From Penicillus capitatus (taxonomy: Eukaryota > Chlorophyta): a DNA stretch of 64,000 nucleotides. The notes under the pieces were generated by a model. The model worked only from the letters and a program-made list of their open reading frames with translations, had not been told where the DNA came from and did no database searches. Position numbers and translations under genes: made by a program. The stretch covers positions 1 to 64,000 of the forward strand of contig OZ287707.1 of assembly GCA_965649825.1 (NCBI GenBank), given 5' to 3'. This document shows, in pieces, positions 45,753 to 56,753 of this stretch (positions are counted from its first letter, which is position 1; every line of letters starts with the position of its first letter).

Positions 45753-46653
45753 ATGTTCATGTATGGGATCTTCGCTGAAGTTGGCACAGGTAAAGATGAA
45801 TGGTACCGGAAATCGAAAGTCTACTGGGAAAAGCAGCCTGACAGTGATGACAGTTGTTTGGGAGGTTTTGGCGAAGTCAGTCCGAATGAAATAGTCGGAA
45901 GTGAAGACTTCTGGAAACATGTCGGTCACATGACCCCGTCCCCCATTCCACTCGGGCACTGCAGGTTAAGGGAATGATTTCATGGGATGCGTGTCGAGAC
46001 AAGGCGACACCGTCACTCGTGCTCGGTCTGTCACATCACACCTTCAGGAGAATCGATGAGAAGGCTTCTTGATCTAGACGGTGGGTGTGGAAATGGTCGA
46101 GTGTCCATTCATTTGTTGAGGAAGCACTTTGATCAAATCGATCTGGTGGAACCTGTGGAACATCTCTTGGCAAAAGCCGAAAAGGAACTGTCTTCTCAAA
46201 GACGTGTTTCATATAATATGGGTCTGCAGGATTTTTACCCAGAACCCAAGATGTATGATTTCTCCCTTGTCATTTGGACCGCTGCAGCCTTTGTTATGCA
46301 GTTATGATGTGATGTGGTTTCAATGGTGCCTAACACATCTGACGGACGAAGACATTGTGGCACTTCTGAAGAGATGTCACGATGCTCTCAAACCTCATGG
46401 ATGCGTTGTGGTAAGGCTCTGATGCTGAACAATGGTGTTTTCTTAGGAGACTATGCTCTAGATCAAAGAAAACGTTGCACGGCGCACTTTTTTCAAAGAT
46501 GAAAGCGACGGCAGTGTGACAAGGAGTGACGAACGGCACAAGCAACTTTTTACACAAGCTGGATGGATGATCATCCGAGAAGAGTATCAACCTGACTGGC
46601 CCAGGCTACTTTTTCAAGTGAAAATGTATGCTCTCCGACCATTGTGTCAATGA
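45753..46653 (+). CDS. Alpha-N-terminal protein methyltransferase (NTMT1 family)
   Basis: Five exons: ATG 45753, TGA 46653; introns 45921-45964, 46026-46077, 46253-46301 and 46411-46461. The spliced protein follows NTMT1: EWYRKSKVYWEKQP and CLGGFGEVS near the N-terminus, the SAM-binding loop LVLDGGCGNGRV, MGLQDFYPEP, YDVMWFQWCLTHLTDEDIV, and VIKENV. The end (EEYQPDWPRLLFQVKMYALR) corresponds to the substrate-binding C-terminus of the family. These enzymes methylate the alpha-amino group of proteins starting X-Pro-Lys after Met removal, for example histones and ribosomal proteins. The last bases are TCAATGA; the TGA is 71 bp from the stop of the convergent gene at 46724. Confidence 0.9.
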
Positions 46654-46723
46654 GTTCGTTCACTCTTATGCCGCTGTTCTTCTGCAAGGAAGAGATCTGC
46701 CTTGTTTGTCCATGTTACTCTGC

Positions 46724-48558
46724 TCACTCCTCAGCTTTTGTTTCAGGGGAACTTTCTTCGCTGTTCTCTGCTTCGAGAGTGACGGCATCGAATCGAATGG
46801 TGCCCGAATAATCGGACTCGAAGAATTCATTAGTGCGCTCCGAAACTGGGGCATCTTTATCGCCCCATGTAATGAAGTCTTGCCATTCACCCGAATTTCG
46901 AGCCCTCTCAACAACCTGGAGCCAGAAACACAGTGCATTGTCGATACAGGGATTCTAGAAGTGTGCCACCAGCAGACCTCCTCTAAATCGCCAGAGGCAC
47001 GTGCTGCATCTTCTGCGGCTTGTTCTGCTTTGTACAATGCATCCATGATCTCGGAAGCGGCATCACCGGTGCTTTCACTGGCAAGTCGAGCAATTAGAGA
47101 ATCTTTGTCTAAAATGGCACGACAGTGTCGTTTAAGAAGAGATTAAAGAGTGATATTTTATTCTTACCCTTGAACAGATCTTCGACCTGTAGATCATCTA
47201 AATCACTATAGTCATCAGAATCCACCAAGGCATTGCCTTTCGTTAGCTTTTCTGCGCAGAACAGCAGGGTGAAGTAAGTATACTGGCAAGCGAGGGAGCA
47301 GCATGAAGAAAAAGCGCACCGGCGACTTCAATACTGACACCCTCCATAACACTGTTGGCCGATGACGTTCTGCCCAATTCCCCATTCTTCTCCTGACTTC
47401 CGTCTGCCATCACGACTGGAACAGCCAGTTGTTTGCTAACAAACATCGCCGCATACTGCATCACTGCGCACAACATTGCTAGAGATTCTCACGTGATCGT
47501 CTCTGCAGATGATCCATTTCTTGCTTCGGCTGCTGTGACGATACTGGCCAATCTCTTCCGCCACAGATCCATGGCCGGTCTGAAATTCTGAGTGAAGCTC
47601 GTGATATCTGATGCGACCTGCCTCTCACTCCACACCAGACAATGGGTTTGAAGAATGGGCACCTTGTTCAAACTATCTATTGTCTGCCGAGTAATGTTCT
47701 TGGAACTGTGGACTGCTCTTTGTTGCCCTGTCGTCTGTTTGGTAACCAGTGCATTCTGTGTTTTGGTCTCATCAGCCGGAGTAGTCTCCTTTGATGTTTC
47801 TTTTCCCCGACGGCGGTGCCGAGCAGGTCTCCGAGAAAGCAGCCCTCCACTCAACGAATTCAGACTCTGCCCCAGCTCTTCAAATTCCCTACCAATACCT
47901 CAAGAGCATGATGATAGAGAGGAGTGAGTGCACTGGACGAACCGGCTTGCTTGTTCCACAGACTTAAGAGCAGGAGGCAGTTTTTCATCAAACATAATCG
48001 CAGCTTCTTCGAGTTCAATTGCAGCACTCTCCAATTGTTTTGAGGCTTTCTCCGTTGCTCGACACGTTTCTTCAAATGTCTGCGAATGCGACATCTTGAA
48101 AGAATGGAATATGGGTTCTCCATGCCTTCAGTGTGGGCCGCAGGTATGTCATAAATGCCGTTAGTGTTGCAGCGACGGTTCCAATTGTGAGCAAAAAAAT
48201 CAGAACCACGGATCCAAACCATCCACCAGATGGATGCATCAGTTTGGCTTGCACAACGATTGGTTGCAGCTCTCTCCTTGGGTCAATAGCGACAGATTCA
48301 TGTAAAACTCTTTCTTGAGTAATCCCAGACGACGGAGAAGTCTCCCCCTCAACAGCCTTGCGTTTCCAAGAATGCCATCCCCTTGAGATTCTGCATTGGA
48401 AACGTCACATGAAGGAGTAAAAAGTGCATGGACACTTACTTTAGTGGCCTCGCTGACCATACCACGTCTCGTGGCCACGTTACCTGCAGCCTGATGTGTT
48501 TTCGCTTTCGCGTTTGGAATGTTCGCGCGTTTAAGAATCTGCTGGACGCTGTTGACAT
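46724..48558 (-). CDS. Single-pass membrane protein with coiled coil and acidic tail
   Basis: Likely ATG at 48558 (MSTASSRFLNARTFQTRKRK). After an intron comes a segment with one strong membrane helix (FGSVVLIFLLTIGTVAATLT). It is followed by a helical stretch (TFEETCRATEKASKQLESAA), a basic region (SRRPARHRRRGKETSKETTP), a second helical stretch, and an acidic end reached through a GTAAGA intron and a 62-bp intron (DDYSDLDDLQVEDLFKG; DKDSLIARLASESTGD; VTLEAENSEESSPETKAEE then TGA). No family recognised. The layout, one helix near the N-terminus and a long soluble coiled coil, suits a tether or organelle-membrane factor, but that is speculation. Several inner splice sites are tentative. Confidence 0.6.
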
Positions 48559-48715
48559 TCGACAGAGTTTCGCGATATCGATCATTTCGGCACGGCACGG
48601 CACGGCACAGGATAAGAGACTGGATGTTTTGCTTGTCTTATTGTCGTACGTTTGATGACGATGACGACAACGATGATCATGTACGCCACTTGAGTTGACA
48701 TCGCGGAAAGGCGTC

Positions 48716-49917
48716 ATGCACGACTGTTGTCTCAAAGATCTCTGTCCTCAAGAAAAGGAGAAAGTTGCAAAACTTATCCGTCAAGTACTGAGCAACACAA
48801 CAGCGAAACAGCAGAAAGACAGTCGGCGATTCCAACAGGTCGTGTCTCTCAAGCAAGACAACTCCGATGCACAGGCCGAATTACAGCAAGTGTTTGTTCA
48901 CTCTGTCTGTTTTGAAGAGGAACTTCGACTGTGCAGAAAATCGAGGAATTGGAAAAGAAGCATCGACAACTTGAGCTGAGAAATAAAGAGATCATTCAAG
49001 AGAATGCCAAGTGATCGTTCTGTTTTATGATTCATGATTGTTGGCCGATGGGGACAACATGCTTGACAGCTCGAAGTCTAAGCTCATGCAGTCCTTGATG
49101 ATGATCAAATCTTATCAACAACAAGCAAGTGTGTTCGTTCGCAGGATTCTGTCAAGTGGCAGTGCCAATACAGGTGAAAGTACTGGAGAACTTGCGGCAT
49201 GTGGAAAACATACCTCCGACGGTTGAATTGCAGACATGTACTAATCGAACAGGAACAGATCGACAGAGAGAACTGCCGAAGACAGAGATGAGAGATCAAG
49301 GGTGTCAAACGGAAGAGAATTTCACGAAAGAGAATTTTCTGCAATCTCCATCCGTTTCGGCGTCCGTTGCAGAGGATCAAGAATGTGTTGAGGAAGAATC
49401 GGAAAGCCAGTCACCTGTTAGGAGCACACATACGCCGCCCTTCGAAGCAAAGGCACAGGAAGGCGTCCGCGGACACAAAGAAGAATCCACTGAAGAGAGA
49501 GAACAGGAATGGATGAAGTCTGCCGTTTCAAACAACCCTCTTCGATTGCGTTTTGATCCATCTATTCCACCGAAGGGCAAGTTTCTCCTTCTCGACGCTT
49601 CTCAAGACAAAGAACAGAACTCAAAGCAGAAATCGCAGGAATCAACGCAGAAATGCTCCGATGAGGCCGCCGCTCTTTCTTATCACACGTGTTGCCATAC
49701 CATGCCTGCTTCTCTACTGGATCTCATCTCAGAGGTGCCAATGCTCGTTTACCCATATACCGTATGACCTTTGTTCCTACCTACGTCGAAGGTCGAACAG
49801 TTTTCAGAAGAGCGAGGCCAAGACGATCTGTCTGACACTTCGTGGACGACAGCGACAACTGATTGGACAGAAGAATCTGAAATATTGCAACAGATATTAT
49901 CTGACACTGTTTTCTGA
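48716..49917 (+). CDS. Coiled-coil protein, possibly centrosomal or cytoskeletal
   Basis: ATG 48716 (MHDCCLKDLCPQEKEKVAKL). A 47-bp intron after AELQQ leads to a heptad-rich coil (KIEELEKKHRQLELRNKEII). Another exon (SKLMQSLMMIKSYQQQ) is joined by a GC-AG intron (GCAAGT...ATACAG, 49 bp, near 49126-49174) to VKVLENLRHVENIPPTVELQ. A long low-complexity acidic middle follows (EDQECVEEESESQSPVR), and the frame changes through one more intron near 49770 to a Ser/Thr-rich end (DTSWTTATTDWTEESEILQQ), TGA at 49917. The N-terminal CPQEKEKVAKLI reminds me of centriolar coiled-coil proteins, but I cannot name a family. Confidence 0.6.
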
Positions 49918-50255
49918 ACAATGAAGATCTACAACACAAGGCGCTTTGTGCTTTCTTAAACATCACCACAATGACCAGCAACCAGTTATGCATCTGCATC
50001 TGTGATTCTATTTGCGTGCATTTCGTCATGGATCGCCACGAACTGGCGAATGAAAAAACTGAAAAAATCGACACGCCGAAGGGTATTAGAGCCAATCGCC
50101 AGAATCCGCGCCATTTTCACTATCACACAACTCCGAGACAATTCGACTCGATAGAAAACAAGATTTCTTTATCACCACACATTGCTCTGAGTGCAACCGA
50201 GACGGTCTTCGCACGTGCTTTCTCTTAAAGAGAAATGCCAGAATCCCATTCTGCA
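49918..50255. other. Intergenic between convergent genes; nothing recognised
   Basis: 338 bp, short frames only. Confidence 0.5.
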
Positions 50256-51073
50256 CTACTCTTCCCAGTCTAATCCAACAGGATACGGAGAAGGAACATA
50301 TTCCCCATCCAAATGCCATTCCTCATCAGCAAACGCATCCAGTCCATCATCCTAAGCAACAAACATCGAGCATTCTTCAATGGAATACGTCTCACTGAAA
50401 GCGATGCTGCGTCGTCTATATTGTCACTAAGGTGATTCTTGTCCACAGCGTATAGCTGTGCTCTGTCTTCGTCCTCTGTTTGTGAGAAAAGGCTGAGAGA
50501 TCGGCGCAATTCTTCACAGAGTTTTTCAGGAGGTGTGCTTTCCACCTCCTGCATTCCATCCCACGATGCGCGATGTTGGTCAGTACTCCAAGCATCTGAA
50601 ACAAATGTGGTCTGTGGAAAGCTTGATATCTCTGTTCCCTCATGATGATCCGATGCCTCCCCCACCGCCGAATCCACGGAGAGCGAATCTCCAACGGACA
50701 GATTCTCGTGAACCATTGATCCACGGACGCGCTCATCCCGCTGGACCGCCGCCAACTTCATCAGCATTCCCTCTGTGTTGCTCTGTCTTGTTGAGAAAGA
50801 AAGAGAACTGCGTTCGCATGTCAACGGTGGTGTTTCTTGCAGTGGCTCATCCTGGTCAACATTCACCAATGGTGGTCGATTCTCGTCGCTTTCCTTCTCA
50901 ACAGACAATGACCCCTGTGTGAAACGCGTCGCCTGTGATGTCTCTGAACACGTCGCCGTTTTTTCGACACGCTCCTTTTTCTTCGTTGGGCGTTTCTCAT
51001 CCGTTCGAGATCGACGTCGACGTTTGTGACGTCGTCGAGGCGGACTCACGGTTCCCGACGCATTGCCCAACAT
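50256..51073 (-). CDS. Hydrophilic protein with very basic N-terminus and acidic end, unknown
   Basis: ATG 51073 (MLGNASGTVSPPRRRHKRRR) gives an arginine/lysine-rich, probably nuclear-targeted N-terminus. A Ser/Glu-rich disordered middle follows. A 45-bp intron (GTGAGA...TTGCTTAG, near 50354-50398) changes the ending from a hydrophobic run to DDGLDAFADEEWHLDGEYVP and a TAG at 50256. The spliced end is preferred because its size and borders match confirmed introns and it ends close to the neighbouring gene. No domain recognised. Confidence 0.6.
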
Positions 51074-51232
51074 TGTCAAAATCGTGTTGCCAATGAAGAC
51101 ATCGACCGTATCAGGCAGGCCAAGAATGACACGACATGTACATGAACGGTTAAACCAGACAACTGACTGTCTCCTGGTCTATGAGGTTTTCATTTCCGTC
51201 TGCCACGTTCTCTGTTGTTGTACAAGGCTGAA

Positions 51233-51656
51233 ATGACAGAGACGCTGACGGAAGAAGTGGCACGAGCCATCTTTGATGTGCTTGGTGGTCCAGATGCGCC
51301 CCTTACTGAACGCATGACGTTCGCTGAGAAGCTTGTAACAGACCAGCACATGGACATAGAATCTATGAAGAACAAGATGACAGTGCTCAAGACGATTGAC
51401 ACTGAACAGGGAGAGAAACTCCAACAACTCACGTCTGTCATGCTCATCTTCGAGGTCTAAGTAAGGACGGGTGTGTCATGTGACTGTCAGTGAGAAGACT
51501 CAGGAAGTCCAAGTCCTTTTGAAACGGTTGTCCGAATGGGGAACGGCATTGGATGCAGAAGAAGATGCATTGAAGAAGGAGATTGCTGATTTGGAGAGGT
51601 CAGCGGCCTCGTCGAGAAAACAGCAGCTTCCTCCTCGACCTCCCCGCTCTGAATGA
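51233..51656 (+). CDS. Small coiled-coil protein, two exons
   Basis: ATG 51233 (MTETLTEEVARAIFDVLGGP). A 58-bp intron at 51433-51490 joins EKLQQLT to EKTQEVQVLLKRLSEWGTAL. The end is DLERSAASSRKQQLPPRPPR then SE and TGA, with a short proline-rich tail. About 120 residues, mostly helical with heptad leucines. The size and helix-loop-proline layout resemble small complex subunits (dynactin- or BLOC-like), but no family can be assigned. Confidence 0.6.
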
Positions 51657-52090
51657 TCATTGATTGATTTCACGGTTGTCGCTATCATAATGAGAACTAC
51701 CACCACCACCACCTCTGCTGAATGCATAGATGATTTTCTTGTATCTGCGGCCACTATGCAGAGCTGTAGATATCTGTAAACAGTGGTAAGACGGATGTTT
51801 GGAACATCGAATGGCATAGTTGCCAGTATCGATTCTGTTGAATGTTCTTCTTCGCACCCTCCTGGAATTGTTTACAGAATCTATCTTTCCAGAAAATCTC
51901 TGGAAGATGTTGCACCGAGCAAGGGCAAGAGACTGCTGAGTCCTTCAAAAGACATCAGCAGCAATCTTGCTAAACACAAAAAAAACAATCAAAACCGCCA
52001 AGGATGAAGGTCAAAACTGGGCACAGGCGGAATATGACTGTACCCACATGAAATAGACAGGAAATAGAAAAGGAAAATGAAATGTGTGCA
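51657..52090. other. Gap upstream of the H+-PPase 3' end; possible minus-strand exon
   Basis: A minus-strand stretch ending near 51657 includes a glycine run and YKKIIYAFSRGGGGGSSHYD. It is too short to call. Confidence 0.35.
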
Positions 52091-54625
52091 TCAGACGTTG
52101 GCGTCTGACTCATCTTTCGTCTCCAGAAGAGGTGCATTCGTTGTATCAGGAGAGAGCCTTGTTGACGTTGCTGCTGCTGGCTTTGTCACTCTCCAAACCC
52201 ATAAGTAAGTCAACACCATCAGAAGAAGCAAGATACCCAGAACAATGAGTCCATACCACCAAGTTCGATGCCAATTGTCATCTTCGAAGACTGGGGCGAG
52301 TACCAGAGAGAGAATAGACATCATCTTGATCAGTATGTTCAGAGATGGTCCAGAAGTGTCTTTAAAGGGATCGCCAATGGTATCACCCACCACACATGCC
52401 TTATGCGTGTTGGAATTCTTACCACCATGCACACCTTCGTTCTCCACATACTTCTTGGAATTGTCCCACGCCCCGCCACTGTTGGCCATCATGACTGCCA
52501 AGACGAAGCCACTAGTGATGGATCCGATCAGCATACCTCCTAATGCCTTGGATCCGATGAGAAATCCAATCATGATGGGGGACAGAACGGCCAGGATTCC
52601 TGGCATGATCATCTCCTTCACAGAAGCACGGGTGCATAACTGGATGCATGTCTCGGAATCGCAATGCACGCCTGGGGCGCCTTCCAAGAGACCAGGGATT
52701 TCGTGGAATTGACGTTGGACTTCAGCGATGATGGATCCGGCTGCTTTGCGAACAGACAACATTGTCAGGGCTGCAAAGCAAAAGGGCAACATTGCTCCAA
52801 AGATCAGACCACCCAACACAACAGACTCTGTCAAATCTAGGGGGAGTTTCGGCTCGCGATCTTCGAGCTGATTTGCCAGGTTCACTTTCTCTGTCACGCC
52901 TGCTGGAGGCGGATTCACGGAAACAGCGATACCTGATGATGCATCAGAAACAACACTTTCTTGGCCGTCGACGGTGACGTTACAGGCAAAGGCATTCATC
53001 AAGGCCAAAGCTGTGAGGACGGCAGAACCGATAGCAAATCCTTTTCCTGTTGCAGCTGTAGTGTTTCCCAGAGCATCGAGCTTGTCTGTGCGCTCACGTA
53101 CATCTGGTCCAACATCTGGACTCATCTCCGCCAGTCCGCCTGCGTTGTCTGCGATAGGGCCGTAGGCATCAGAGGCCAACGTGATTCCCAATGTACTCAG
53201 CATTCCCACAGCAGCGACAGCCACCCCATAGACTCCTTGCAACTCGGCACACGCGAAGACAGCAACAGTAATGATGATGGCAGGTGGACAAGTACTCAAC
53301 ATGCCGACGCCTAGTCCTTGGATCACTGCTGGAGCGGCTCCGCCTAGACTGGCAGCTGAAGTGATGGACTGGGTAGGAGGGTAAGCATAGGACGTGAAGA
53401 ACTCTGTGGACTCGCCCATCAAGATACCCGCAGCCAGACCAATGACCACGCAGCTGAACTTTTCCCATATGTCTGTTCCTTCGTGCTCATCGTTATTCCA
53501 GAAGAGAAGGTAACATGCCAGAGCGGTGAAACCAACAACCAGGACTGAAGAGAGATAGATGCCAAAGTGCAAGAACGACAGAAGTTCCCGCTGTGAAGCC
53601 TGTTCACGCGTGCGTACAGCAAAATAGCCGATCACAGCTGCAACGATACCAAACCCAGCAATCCACAAAGGGAAAGCGATCTCAGCATTTGTCTCTGCAA
53701 GGGCAGCTGCGGCGATGATAGAACTGACAAAAGACTCGAACAGATCTGCTCCCATTCCTGCCACATCTCCCACATTGTCGCCCACATTGTCAGCAATGGT
53801 GGCTGGATTGCGGGGATCGTCTTCTGGAATACCTGCTTCGACCTTTCCTACCAAGTCTGCACCGACGTCAGCTGCTTTTGTATAGATGCCGCCTGCCACC
53901 CTCGCAAACAGTGCAATGGAAGACGCTCCAAATCCAAAACCCGACAGATAACGCACGGCATCTCGCATGTAATCTTCAACACGTTCCTGATCACCGGCAC
54001 CTTCACGTGATCGACTGAAAATGAAGAGAAGGACTGAGAGGCCACACAAACCAAAACACACGACCGTGAATCCCATTACAGCCCCTCCAGCAAATGCAAC
54101 ATCCAATGCGCGGCGGAGACTACGTCGAGCGGATTCCATTGTGCGTACGTTTGCCATTGTGGCGATGTGCATGCCACACCATCCAGCTGCAGCGGACAAC
54201 ACGGCTCCACTCACAAAACATATCAGAGTCTGCCATCCGCCGAGTTCCTCGCTCGCGTGTTCACGGCGCTGACTCTCCAGAGTATCCACGATGGAACTCG
54301 CGGTGCTCTCTGCACTCACGGCGACGGTGTAATCGTGCTCTCCTGGCCCAAATCCATCAGGACGGGGTCCGTTGTCTTGTCTTTCGAGAATCCCGACGAT
54401 GAAACTGCCCATCACGACGATAAAGGGCACCAAGAACGTATACTCTGTCTTCAGGAACTGCCTGGCGCCGCGAGCCACGCGATTGGAGATCTCGACCTGG
54501 ACTCCTGCGCCAGTTGGCGCACGAATAATCTTAAAGAGAAGTCTCAAAACCATCAACAATGCAACGAGACTCCCGAGAAACGGGACGGACGCCACGACGA
54601 GCGGATTGATATCGCTTTCTTTCAT
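52091..54625 (-). CDS. Vacuolar-type H+-translocating pyrophosphatase, K+-dependent (type I)
   Basis: A single intronless frame of about 844 residues from ATG 54625 (MKESDINPLVVASVPFLGSL) to TGA. It has some 15-16 membrane helices. Family signatures are intact: GGGIYTKAADVGADLVGKVE (the pyrophosphate-binding DVGADLVGK), EDDPRNPATIADNVGDNVGD, and late DTIGDPFKDTSGPSLNILIK. The residue after GNTT is alanine (GNTTAATGKG), which marks the K+-dependent class; K+-independent enzymes have lysine there. It uses pyrophosphate hydrolysis to acidify vacuoles or acidocalcisomes, as in plants and alveolates. A long lumenal insert (VDGQESVVSDASSG) follows a hydrophobic segment. Absence of introns is unusual beside intron-rich neighbours. 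Confidence 0.97.
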   Translation of the reverse strand: MKESDINPLVVASVPFLGSLVALLMVLRLLFKIIRAPTGAGVQVEISNRVARGARQFLKTEYTFLVPFIVVMGSFIVGILERQDNGPRPDGFGPGEHDYTVAVSAESTASSIVDTLESQRREHASEELGGWQTLICFVSGAVLSAAAGWCGMHIATMANVRTMESARRSLRRALDVAFAGGAVMGFTVVCFGLCGLSVLLFIFSRSREGAGDQERVEDYMRDAVRYLSGFGFGASSIALFARVAGGIYTKAADVGADLVGKVEAGIPEDDPRNPATIADNVGDNVGDVAGMGADLFESFVSSIIAAAALAETNAEIAFPLWIAGFGIVAAVIGYFAVRTREQASQRELLSFLHFGIYLSSVLVVGFTALACYLLFWNNDEHEGTDIWEKFSCVVIGLAAGILMGESTEFFTSYAYPPTQSITSAASLGGAAPAVIQGLGVGMLSTCPPAIIITVAVFACAELQGVYGVAVAAVGMLSTLGITLASDAYGPIADNAGGLAEMSPDVGPDVRERTDKLDALGNTTAATGKGFAIGSAVLTALALMNAFACNVTVDGQESVVSDASSGIAVSVNPPPAGVTEKVNLANQLEDREPKLPLDLTESVVLGGLIFGAMLPFCFAALTMLSVRKAAGSIIAEVQRQFHEIPGLLEGAPGVHCDSETCIQLCTRASVKEMIMPGILAVLSPIMIGFLIGSKALGGMLIGSITSGFVLAVMMANSGGAWDNSKKYVENEGVHGGKNSNTHKACVVGDTIGDPFKDTSGPSLNILIKMMSILSLVLAPVFEDDNWHRTWWYGLIVLGILLLLMVLTYLWVWRVTKPAAATSTRLSPDTTNAPLLETKDESDANV

Positions 54626-55054
54626 GGTTATTTGGAGAGAGAACAAGAATGACGTGACGCAGACGCGAGAGACAGTAGATCATGTAAGATCACTTTAAAT
54701 GCTCTTGCGAAAGCGTCGAGAGACGATTATGGATTCGCCAAGGAAAAAGTGTGATGGTAGAAAGTGCTTAATCGAGGAACGGATCACTCCTTTCTAAACA
54801 AACAACAACGAAAACAAGACCACAGTTCAGATCGCCAGATGGGTTGTGTGTGTCAGCATGGTCATGTTTTTCCTCACGCACAGACTGCGACATTTCCTAC
54901 CATGCATGCATATCCTTAGCTAAAAACAGGAATCAAAGCATCAGCAATGGGTTAGAGCATGCTTGAGAACAAGATTCTTCTTATCGAACGATGGAACCCA
55001 TCTCAAAGGAGTGAAACAACATCAACAACAAGCACATCGACATTTTACTGTTGG
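54626..55054. other. Upstream region of the H+-PPase gene; nothing recognised
   Basis: Non-coding by appearance. It contains the H+-PPase promoter and the 3' flank of the RING-CH gene. Confidence 0.5.
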
Positions 55055-56167
55055 TCATTTGTTCATCAATCGATGATACAATGCTCGGACTTTCTTAGCA
55101 ACTCGGACCCATGTTTTGCGGGGGGGTTGTGCACTGTTGTCGTTTTCTGAATTCACTGCGTTGGCAGCAGTGGCAGAATTATTACGTAAGGCTCGCGAGA
55201 CTGGGAATATTGAAATAGACCGAGCGCGGTTTTGAGAACGACGGCGCGTTGGCGGCAAGGTTTCTCCCGGGCGAATCACAGAAGGTGGTGACGTCTGGGA
55301 AATTGTCTGCGAACGATGATGCCCTCTCGAAGGACGCCCAGATCTGTGAGAGTTCATCGATGCAGAACCGTCAGGATCTGTCAAAGAATGTGTCCCTGCA
55401 ACAGAGTGAGATCTCCTATGTCCAGTCTGACGTCGCGCTGCAGAAACAAAAGCACAATAAACAGCAGCATCATAAGCACCAGGTCCTTGTAGTGTCAGCA
55501 AACTCCCTAAATGGTCACACAAAATAAATCCATCTCACTCTTTTGATTGGCATACCTTCATCATTGCAGGGCTCGTCACATGTGAATGTGATGTTTAGCT
55601 CTGAATCGATGGGCAGTTGGAATGCCTGACGAATGGCTTCAGTGAACTGCATGTATCCAGTACTGCCAGGCTTGACTTCAAAAGAGTAGGTCTTTCCCTC
55701 AAAGCTGACGTTCATGATGGCTGGGGCATTGATGTTGCATTGCAGAGACAGCGCTTCACGCCAATCCGGCAAGCGGCTGTGACAAAAATCGCACTGCAAT
55801 TCGCGTCTAAAAACAGCCCAATGGTGTCGTCTTTGCCTCGATTTTGAGACCGGAGAGGGTTTTACTTTGTTCCTGCTGACTGCAGCTGCCATCTCGCTAA
55901 GCAACGCAAATGACAGTAACGAGGGCATTTACAAGGTTGTGCCAGAGGGCGCGAAGGCGTATCGGTGTCCAGACAAATCCAGCAGACATTCTTCTCTTCT
56001 TCGGTTTCAGTGTTGTCTACCGTGCTCGTAGCGATATCCGTACTGTTGGAGTAGCACTGCACATCGTGGAGGACACCGTTTGTTTTTCCCGCTGGAGTCG
56101 GCTCTGCAGACGAAGAAGCGACAGAAGAGCCCTGTGCGTCTGCCGTTTCGGTTTCTGTGGAAGACAT
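55055..56167 (-). CDS. RING-CH (MARCH-type) E3 ubiquitin ligase with extra C-terminal domain
   Basis: Three exons: ATG 56167 (MSSTETETADAQGSSVASSS), introns 55807-55866 and 55507-55555, TGA 55055. The C4HC3 RING-CH finger is complete: NVCWICLDTD, then QPCKCPRYCHLRCLARW. After the first intron comes a further Cys pair and LPDW (QCDFCHSRLPDWREALSLQC), then a compact domain that looks ubiquitin- or PB1-like (IMNVSFEGKTYSFEVKPGST), then a basic Ser/Arg-rich tail (PPTRRRSQNRARSISIFPVS). There are no membrane helices, unlike most animal MARCH proteins, so it is probably soluble. RING-CH fingers recruit E2 enzymes. The substrate is unknown. Confidence 0.82.
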
Positions 56168-56753
56168 ATTCACAGCAAATCGTTGTACACCACCGTTGGG
56201 CCGCGGCGTTATGTTTGTGCTAACCAAACCGTCGACCGCGCTAAAGCAAGTGTGTATACACCTGCTGTTGCTCCTGGTAGCTCTCGACACGTTAAAACCG
56301 CACGACTCGCCGAAGATAACGGTTTATGACGAGACCTTGTCTTTTCAACGTCGTCGCGCGGGCTGCCCATTGGTACACATCGACATAACAGGCGTTGGTT
56401 GCTTAATAAAATGACTCAGCAAGATCTTCCAGGCCGCTAACACGTCAACAGTCTTATTGATCCACACACATTTCGATATCTACGACACTCACTCATCGCT
56501 GCCGTGTTCAGCATTCATACAAATTCTCCAGACAAAGGATTGCTGGAATGATAGATGCAGAGACAAAAATCGTGCCCTTATGATACAGTCCAAGACAGTT
56601 GTTCAGTGTGAAGATGGTACCTGCCTGTTAACGAATAAAAAACAGAAAAGCATCACAAGGTGGGACAGGAACTTAGACTTGAGCTGAGCTGTGGTTTCTG
56701 TCTCTTCTGATTCCAGTCAATGTGCGAAACAGTTCGAGCAACTTTGGACGTAG
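56168..56753. other. Intergenic; nothing recognised
   Basis: Short frames only, apart from the upstream extension of the RING-CH frame (GTG at 56290), which has no ATG. Confidence 0.5.

Noticed and set aside
48590-48612. GGCACGGCACGGCACGGCAC short repeat near 48.6 kb as a regulatory element
   Set aside because: Only about four copies of a 5-mer. No known motif and no positional argument.
50270-51079. C-terminal hydrophobic run in the protein at 50256-51073 as a membrane anchor
   Set aside because: It is the read-through of a 45-bp intron. Splicing gives an acidic end instead.
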